Of a stretch of DNA of 64,000 nt, positions 59,594-64,000 are shown piece after piece (the first letter of the stretch is position 1; each line of letters opens with the position of its first letter). The DNA comes from Streptomyces barringtoniae (GTDB lineage Bacteria; Actinomycetota; Actinomycetes; Streptomycetales; Streptomycetaceae), in assembly GCF_020819595.1 (NCBI RefSeq), contig NZ_JAJHNP010000006.1, positions 186,001-250,000 of the forward strand, read 5' to 3'. The translations under genes and the position numbers were made by a program. A model generated the notes under the pieces. The model was not told where the DNA came from, made no database searches, and saw only the letters and a list, made by a program, of their open reading frames with translations.

Positions 59594-60811
59594 GTGCCCG
59601 AACCCGAATCCCGCAGCAGCGAACCCCACGCCGATCGCCACGCACTCGCCGTCCACCCGCACGCCGCGACCCTCAAGCGGCTGGAGAAGTCCTCCGGGTC
59701 TCTCGCCGCGCAGGCCATCGCACGGATGGACGAGACCCTGCCGTGGTACCGGGCCATGCCCCCGGAGAACCGTTCCTGGATCGGGCTCGTGGCCCAGGCG
59801 GGCATCGCGGCCTTCACCGAGTGGTTCCGGCACCCCGACGCCCCCCAGGCGATCTCGACCGACGTCTTCGGCACCGCGCCGCGCGAGCTGACCCGGGCCA
59901 TCACGCTGCGGCAGACCGTGGAGATGGTGCGCACCACCATCGAAGTCATGGAGAGCGCGATCGACGAGGTCGCGGCCCCGGGTGACGAGAGCGTGCTGCG
60001 GGAGGCGCTGCTCGTGTACGCCCGGGAGATCGCCTTCGCCACCGCGCAGGTGTACGCGCAGGCCGCCGAGGCACGCGGTGCCTGGGACGCGCGGCTGGAG
60101 TCGCTGGTCGTCAACGCCGTGCTGAGCGGGGAGGCGGACGAAGGCGCCGTCAGCCGGGCCGCCGCGCTCGGCTGGAACTCGCCGGAACACGTGTGCGTGG
60201 TACTCGGGACCGCGCCCGACGGGGACAGCGAGCTGACCGTCGAGGCCATCCGGCGGGCCGCCCGGCACGCCAAGCTCCAGGTGCTCACCGGGGTTCTCGG
60301 GGACCGGCTCGTCGTCATCGCCGGGGGCAGCAACAACCCGCTCGCCGTCGCCAAGTCGCTGATCGGGCCCTTCGCCGCCGGGCCGGTGGTCGCCGGGCCC
60401 GTCGTACCCGACCTGCTGGCCGCCACGCGGTCCGCGCAGGCCGCCGCCGCAGGCCTGAAGGCGTGTTCCGCCTGGCAGGACGCGCCGCGGCCGGTGCTGG
60501 CGGACGATCTGCTGCCGGAGCGCGCGATCGCGGGTGATCCGAGCGCCCGCGAGCAGTTGGTGGAGGAGATCTACAGACCCCTCGAAGAGGCCGGTTCGGC
60601 GCTGCTGGAAACCCTGAGCGTCTATCTGGAACAGGCGAGCAGCCTGGAGGGCGCCGCCCGGATGCTCTTCGTTCACCCGAACACCGTGCGCTACCGGCTC
60701 CGACGTGTGACTGACGTCACCGGTTGGTCGCCATCGGATGTACGATCCGCGTTTACGCTGCGGATCGCGCTCATCCTGGGGCGTCTGGTCGACGGCGAAC
60801 TCCCGGCATAG
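59594..60811 (+). CDS. fasR: FasR, regulator of fatty acid synthesis (PucR-type helix-turn-helix)
   Basis: A 405-residue protein starting at GTG 59594. The N-terminal part, TLKRLEKSSGSLAAQAIARMDETLPWYRAMPPENRSWIGLVAQAGIAAFTEWFRHP, is specific to FasR homologues. The C-terminal PucR-type helix-turn-helix is LSVYLEQASSLEGAARMLFVHPNTVRYRLRRVTDVTGW. In S. coelicolor this protein binds the fabD promoter and activates the fabD-fabH-acpP-fabF operon, the same order seen directly downstream. It lies 89 bp before fabD. Confidence 0.95.
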   Translation: MPEPESRSSEPHADRHALAVHPHAATLKRLEKSSGSLAAQAIARMDETLPWYRAMPPENRSWIGLVAQAGIAAFTEWFRHPDAPQAISTDVFGTAPRELTRAITLRQTVEMVRTTIEVMESAIDEVAAPGDESVLREALLVYAREIAFATAQVYAQAAEARGAWDARLESLVVNAVLSGEADEGAVSRAAALGWNSPEHVCVVLGTAPDGDSELTVEAIRRAARHAKLQVLTGVLGDRLVVIAGGSNNPLAVAKSLIGPFAAGPVVAGPVVPDLLAATRSAQAAAAGLKACSAWQDAPRPVLADDLLPERAIAGDPSAREQLVEEIYRPLEEAGSALLETLSVYLEQASSLEGAARMLFVHPNTVRYRLRRVTDVTGWSPSDVRSAFTLRIALILGRLVDGELPA

Positions 60812-60813
60812 GG

Positions 60814-60834
60814 TTTTGTCGGAGTTCCACAAAA
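60814..60834. promoter_or_regulatory. Candidate FasR operator upstream of fabD
   Basis: TTTTGT (60814-60819) and ACAAAA (60829-60834) are perfect inverted arms with a 9-base spacer, three bases after the fasR stop and 67 bp before fabD. FasR is known to bind the fabD promoter; that it binds this dyad is inferred. Confidence 0.65.
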
Positions 60835-60900
60835 GCCCTTCGTGTTCTTCGTCCCTGTCCTCACGGGCGGCCCCGGCCGTCCCCAAGAGAGAGTGTGAGA

Positions 60901-61827
60901 GTGCTCGTACTCGTCGCTCCCGGCCAGGGCGCCCAGACGCCCGGCTTCCTGACTCCCTGGCTCGAACTGCCCGGCGCCGCCGACCGTGTCGCCGCCTGGT
61001 CGGACGCCATCGGACTGGACCTGGCCCACTACGGCACCCAGGCCGACGCCGACGCCATCCGTGACACCGCGGTGGCCCAGCCGCTGCTGGTCGCCGCCGG
61101 CCTCCTGTCCGCCGCGGCACTCGGTGACATCTCCGAGATCGCTCCGGGCGCCGTCGCCGGTCACAGCGTCGGTGAGATCACCGCCGCCGCCTTCGCGGGC
61201 GTGCTGGACGACGCCGCCGCGCTCGGCCTGGTCCGCGAGCGGGGTCTGGCGATGGCCGACGCCGCCGCGATCACCGAGACCGGCATGTCGGCGCTGCTCG
61301 GCGGCGACCCCGAGACCTCCGTCGCGCACCTGGAGAAGCTGGGCCTGACCCCGGCGAACATCAACGGCGCGGGCCAGATCGTCGCCGCGGGCACGCTGGA
61401 GCAGCTGGCCGCGCTGGCCGAGGACAAGCCCGAGGGCGTCCGCAAGGTCATCCCGCTGAAGGTCGCCGGCGCCTTCCACACCCACCACATGGCTCCCGCC
61501 GTCGAGACACTGGCCAAGGCCGCCGCGGAGCTGACGCCCGCCGACCCGAAGGTCGCCTACGTCTCCAACAAGGACGGGCAGGCCGTCGCGGCCGGCGCCG
61601 AGGTGCTCCAGCGGCTGGTCGGCCAGGTCGCCAACCCGGTGCGCTGGGACCTGTGCATGGAGACCTTCAAGGAGCTGGGCGTCACCGCGCTCATCGAGGT
61701 GTGCCCGGGTGGCACCCTGACCGGACTGGCCAAGCGGGCGCTGCCCGGCGTCGCGACCCTGGCCCTGAAGACCCCCGACGACCTCGACGCGGCACGCGCG
61801 CTCGTCTCCGAGCACGCCGGCGCCTAA
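60901..61827 (+). CDS. fabD: Malonyl-CoA:ACP transacylase
   Basis: A 308-residue protein starting at GTG 60901. The nucleophile is Ser89 in VAGHSVGEITAAAFAG, the catalytic His193 is in VAGAFHTHHMAPAV, and VAPGQGAQTPGFL opens the oxyanion side. It loads malonate onto ACP for fatty acid synthesis and, in Streptomyces, also for aromatic polyketide synthases. The fabH gene starts 10 bp after its stop. Confidence 0.98.
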   Translation: MLVLVAPGQGAQTPGFLTPWLELPGAADRVAAWSDAIGLDLAHYGTQADADAIRDTAVAQPLLVAAGLLSAAALGDISEIAPGAVAGHSVGEITAAAFAGVLDDAAALGLVRERGLAMADAAAITETGMSALLGGDPETSVAHLEKLGLTPANINGAGQIVAAGTLEQLAALAEDKPEGVRKVIPLKVAGAFHTHHMAPAVETLAKAAAELTPADPKVAYVSNKDGQAVAAGAEVLQRLVGQVANPVRWDLCMETFKELGVTALIEVCPGGTLTGLAKRALPGVATLALKTPDDLDAARALVSEHAGA

Positions 61828-61837
61828 GGAGCCGTAC

Positions 61838-62869
61838 ATGGCGAAGATCAAGCCCAGCAAGGGCGCCCCGTATGCGCGCATCCTCGGTGTCGGCGGCTAC
61901 CGGCCGACCCGGGTCGTGCCCAACGAGGTGATCCTCGAGAAGATCGACTCCTCCGACGAGTGGATCCGCTCGCGCTCCGGCATCGAGACGCGGCACTGGG
62001 CCGGTCCCGATGAGACCGTGGCCGCGATGGCGATCGAGGCCTCCGGCAAGGCGATCGCGGACGCCGGCATCGACGCGGAGCAGATCGGCGCCGTGGTCGT
62101 CTCGACGGTCTCGCACTTCAGCCAGACCCCGGCCGTCGCCACCGAGATCGCCGACAAGCTGGGCACGAACAAGGCCGCCGCCTTCGACATCTCGGCCGGC
62201 TGCGCGGGCTTCGGCTACGGCCTGACCCTCGCCAAGGGCATGGTGGCGGAAGGTTCCGCCGAGTACGTGCTCGTCATCGGCGTGGAGCGGCTCAGCGACC
62301 TGACCGACCTGGAGGACCGGGCCACGGCCTTCCTGTTCGGCGACGGCGCCGGCGCGGTCGTCGTCGGCCCCTCGCAGGAGCCCGCGATCGGCCCCACCGT
62401 GTGGGGCTCCGAGGGCGACAAGGCCGAGACGATCAAGCAGACCGTCCCCTGGGACCGGTTCCGGCTCGGCGACCTGTCCGAGCTGCCGCTCGACAGCGAC
62501 GGCAACATCAAGTTCCCCGCCATCACGCAGGAGGGCCAGGCGGTGTTCCGCTGGGCCGTGTTCGAGATGGCGAAGGTCGCCCAGCAGGCGCTGGACGCGG
62601 CCGGCATCAGCCCGCAAGAGCTGGACGTCTTCATCCCGCACCAGGCCAACGTGCGGATCATCGACTCGATGGTGAAGACCCTCAAACTGCCGGAGCATGT
62701 CACGGTCGCCCGTGACATCCGCACCACCGGCAACACCTCGGCCGCCTCGATTCCGCTCGCGATGGAGCGGCTTCTGGCGACCGGGGAGGCGAAGAGCGGC
62801 GACACCGCGCTCGTCATCGGATTCGGGGCGGGTCTCGTCTACGCCGCCACGGTCGTTACCCTCCCCTAG
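61838..62869 (+). CDS. fabH: 3-oxoacyl-ACP synthase III (KASIII)
   Basis: A 343-residue protein starting at ATG 61838. The catalytic triad is Cys122 in SAGCAGFGYGL, His268 in FIPHQANVRI and Asn299 in GNTSAASIPLAM, as in S. coelicolor FabH. It condenses acetyl-, isobutyryl- or other short acyl-CoA starters with malonyl-ACP, setting straight or branched chain type. GGAGCC precedes the start by a few bases. Confidence 0.98.
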   Translation: MAKIKPSKGAPYARILGVGGYRPTRVVPNEVILEKIDSSDEWIRSRSGIETRHWAGPDETVAAMAIEASGKAIADAGIDAEQIGAVVVSTVSHFSQTPAVATEIADKLGTNKAAAFDISAGCAGFGYGLTLAKGMVAEGSAEYVLVIGVERLSDLTDLEDRATAFLFGDGAGAVVVGPSQEPAIGPTVWGSEGDKAETIKQTVPWDRFRLGDLSELPLDSDGNIKFPAITQEGQAVFRWAVFEMAKVAQQALDAAGISPQELDVFIPHQANVRIIDSMVKTLKLPEHVTVARDIRTTGNTSAASIPLAMERLLATGEAKSGDTALVIGFGAGLVYAATVVTLP

Positions 62870-62950
62870 GCACTCCGTGCCGGATCTCGCGATCGGGCAC
62901 GGCAGCAATTGCCACAAACCGTCTGGAACATCGAAGAAGGAGCGCCTGAC

Positions 62951-63199
62951 ATGGCCGCCACTCAGGAAGAGATCGTCGCCGGTCTCGCCGAGATCGTGAA
63001 CGAGATCGCCGGGATCCCCACCGAGGACGTCCAGCTGGACAAGTCCTTCACCGACGACCTGGACGTCGACTCGCTGTCCATGGTCGAGGTCGTCGTCGCC
63101 GCCGAAGAGCGCTTCGACGTGAAGATCCCGGACGAGGACGTCAAGAACCTCAAGACCGTCGGCGACGCGACCGACTACATCCTCAAGCACCAGGCCTGA
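62951..63199 (+). CDS. acpP: Acyl carrier protein
   Basis: An 82-residue acidic protein starting at ATG 62951. The phosphopantetheine site is Ser41 in DLDVDSLSMVEVV. Helices 1-4 match ACP (EEIVAGLAEIVNEIAGI, AAEERFDVKIPDEDVKNLKTVGDATDYILKH). It carries growing acyl chains for the fatty acid synthase. It lies between fabH (81 bp) and fabF (86 bp), and a hairpin follows it. Confidence 0.99.
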   Translation: MAATQEEIVAGLAEIVNEIAGIPTEDVQLDKSFTDDLDVDSLSMVEVVVAAEERFDVKIPDEDVKNLKTVGDATDYILKHQA

Positions 63200-63232
63200 G
63201 CCACCGCTCGGCCCTGAAGGCTGCAAGGCCCC

Positions 63233-63249
63233 GCCACCCGGCGGTGGCG
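63233..63249 (+). terminator. Hairpin between acpP and fabF
   Basis: CGCCACC (63233-63239) pairs with GGTGGCG (63243-63249). It may end some transcripts after acpP and so favour ACP supply over FabF. This is a modest 7-bp stem. Confidence 0.5.
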
Positions 63250-63285
63250 CCGTTGAATCCCGTATCCGTTGGAGAAAGAATTCCC

Positions 63286-64000
63286 GTGAGCCCGACCAAT
63301 CGCACCGTGGTCGTCACCGGTATCGGCGCAACCACACCGCTGGGTGGCGACGCAGCTTCGTTCTGGGACGCCCTCGTCGCCGGCACGTCCGGTGTCAAGC
63401 CCCTGGAGCAGGACTGGGCGGCCGAGCAGGCCGTCCGTATCGCGGCTCCCGTCGCCGTGGAGCCGACCGAGGTCATCCCTCGGCCGCAGGCGCGCCGCCT
63501 GGACCGTTCGGCGCAGTTCGCGCTGATCGCGGCTCAGGAGGCCTGGAAGGACGCGGGCTTCACCGCCAAGGCCGGTGAGGACGGCAGCGTCGACCCGGAC
63601 CGGCTCGGTGCCGTCATCGCCTCCGGCATCGGCGGCGTGACCACGCTGCTCGACCAATACGACGTGCTCAAGGAGAAGGGCGTCCGCCGCGTCTCCCCGC
63701 ACACCGTCCCCATGCTGATGCCGAACAGCCCCTCGGCCAACGTGGGCCTGCTCGTGGGCGCCCGCGCGGGCGTGCACACGCCGGTCTCCGCGTGCGCGTC
63801 GGGTGCCGAGGCCATCGGCTACGCCATCGAGATGATCCGCACCGGCCGCGCCGACGTCGTCGTCGCCGGCGGTACCGAGGCGGCCATCCACCCGCTGCCC
63901 ATCGCCGCGTTCGGCAACATGATGGCGATGTCCAAGAACAACGAGAACCCGCAGGGTGCCTCGCGTCCCTACGACGTCGACCGCGACGGCTTCGTCCTCG
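63286..64000 (+). CDS. fabF: 3-oxoacyl-ACP synthase II (KASII), 3' end beyond window
   Basis: The first 238 codons of a condensing enzyme starting at GTG 63286 with GGAGAAAG eleven bases before. The opening TNRTVVVTGIGATTPLGGDAASFWDALVAG and nucleophile Cys170 in HTPVSACASGAEAIGYAIEMI are clear; the His residues lie beyond the right edge. It elongates acyl-ACP chains. The window ends in PYDVDRDGFVL. Confidence 0.97.
   Translation, partial: MSPTNRTVVVTGIGATTPLGGDAASFWDALVAGTSGVKPLEQDWAAEQAVRIAAPVAVEPTEVIPRPQARRLDRSAQFALIAAQEAWKDAGFTAKAGEDGSVDPDRLGAVIASGIGGVTTLLDQYDVLKEKGVRRVSPHTVPMLMPNSPSANVGLLVGARAGVHTPVSACASGAEAIGYAIEMIRTGRADVVVAGGTEAAIHPLPIAAFGNMMAMSKNNENPQGASRPYDVDRDGFVL

Overview
The window is a high-GC (roughly 70% or more) actinobacterial chromosome segment and almost certainly Streptomyces. 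GTG and TTG starts are common, codon third positions are G/C, genes often overlap by 4 bp, and several Streptomyces families occur (XRE/DUF397 pairs, DUF2277, DUF3052, DUF4429-SHOCT, DUF4383, FasR). The gene order fasR-fabD-fabH-acpP-fabF at the right end, and aceE next to DUF3052, peroxiredoxin and TerD genes, is the core arrangement I know from Streptomyces coelicolor. I see no prophage, transposase, CRISPR array or antibiotic cluster. This is mostly core chromosome with small accessory pockets. Layout: 1-1.05 kb holds a partial SnoaL-like gene and an aminoglycoside-phosphotransferase-like kinase. 1.1-6.9 kb is a cobalamin-riboswitch-led operon with all four internal junctions overlapping: a secreted, membrane-anchored alpha/alpha-barrel protein resembling the eukaryotic intrinsic-factor/transcobalamin fold, a second secreted membrane-anchored protein, then ECF T component, fused double ATPase and S component. 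It looks like a complete vitamin B12 capture and import system. 7.3-7.7 kb is a secreted SLT-type transglycosylase. 7.9-10.5 kb is a divergent CYP125-like P450 and FadA5-like thiolase pair (steroid side-chain type) around a promoter with KstR-like palindromes. 10.5-14 kb has an XRE/DUF397/ATPase regulatory trio and a GT87-PAP2 membrane fusion. 14.4-25.9 kb is a mixed run: MHS transporter, DUF2330, O-methyltransferase, FHA, DUF1992, a repeat protein with a membrane partner, WYL regulator, GNAT, an MFS-MarR fusion, a zinc-ribbon/peptidoglycan-binding protein and a HAD phosphatase. 25.9-27.1 kb is a non-coding G-rich minisatellite. 27.1-28.7 kb has a TMEM165/GDT1 manganese exporter under a yybP-ykoY Mn riboswitch and a secreted HNH nuclease. 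29-36.7 kb is a housekeeping and hypothetical run with DedA, a Cu/Zn-SOD-like protein, DoxX behind an iron box, a ketopantoate-reductase-like enzyme, tRNA-Val, a DUF4097 lipoprotein, a coiled-coil membrane protein, DUF4383 and FmdB. 36.7-45.5 kb is the Ter stress island: an overlapping operon for a CitE-like lyase, a four-domain phosphoribosyltransferase fusion and a HAD phosphatase, with TerD (three genes), TerA-like and DUF475/TerC-like genes. 45.6-49.9 kb has AhpE-type peroxiredoxin, DUF3052 and aceE (pyruvate dehydrogenase E1). 50-59.5 kb includes a potassium channel cut short by a TAG codon, DHA2 transporter/TetR, alpha/beta hydrolase, DUF4429, aldo/keto reductase/MerR, GNAT, serine hydrolase and pirin genes. 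59.6-64 kb is the FasR-controlled type II fatty acid synthase operon, running off the right edge inside fabF. Themes: metal and cofactor homeostasis recurs, with a B12 riboswitch, Mn riboswitch, iron box and Ter island in one window. A dispersed hairpin repeat (four copies) lies between and even inside genes. aceE and the fab operon place acetyl-CoA supply beside fatty acid synthesis.
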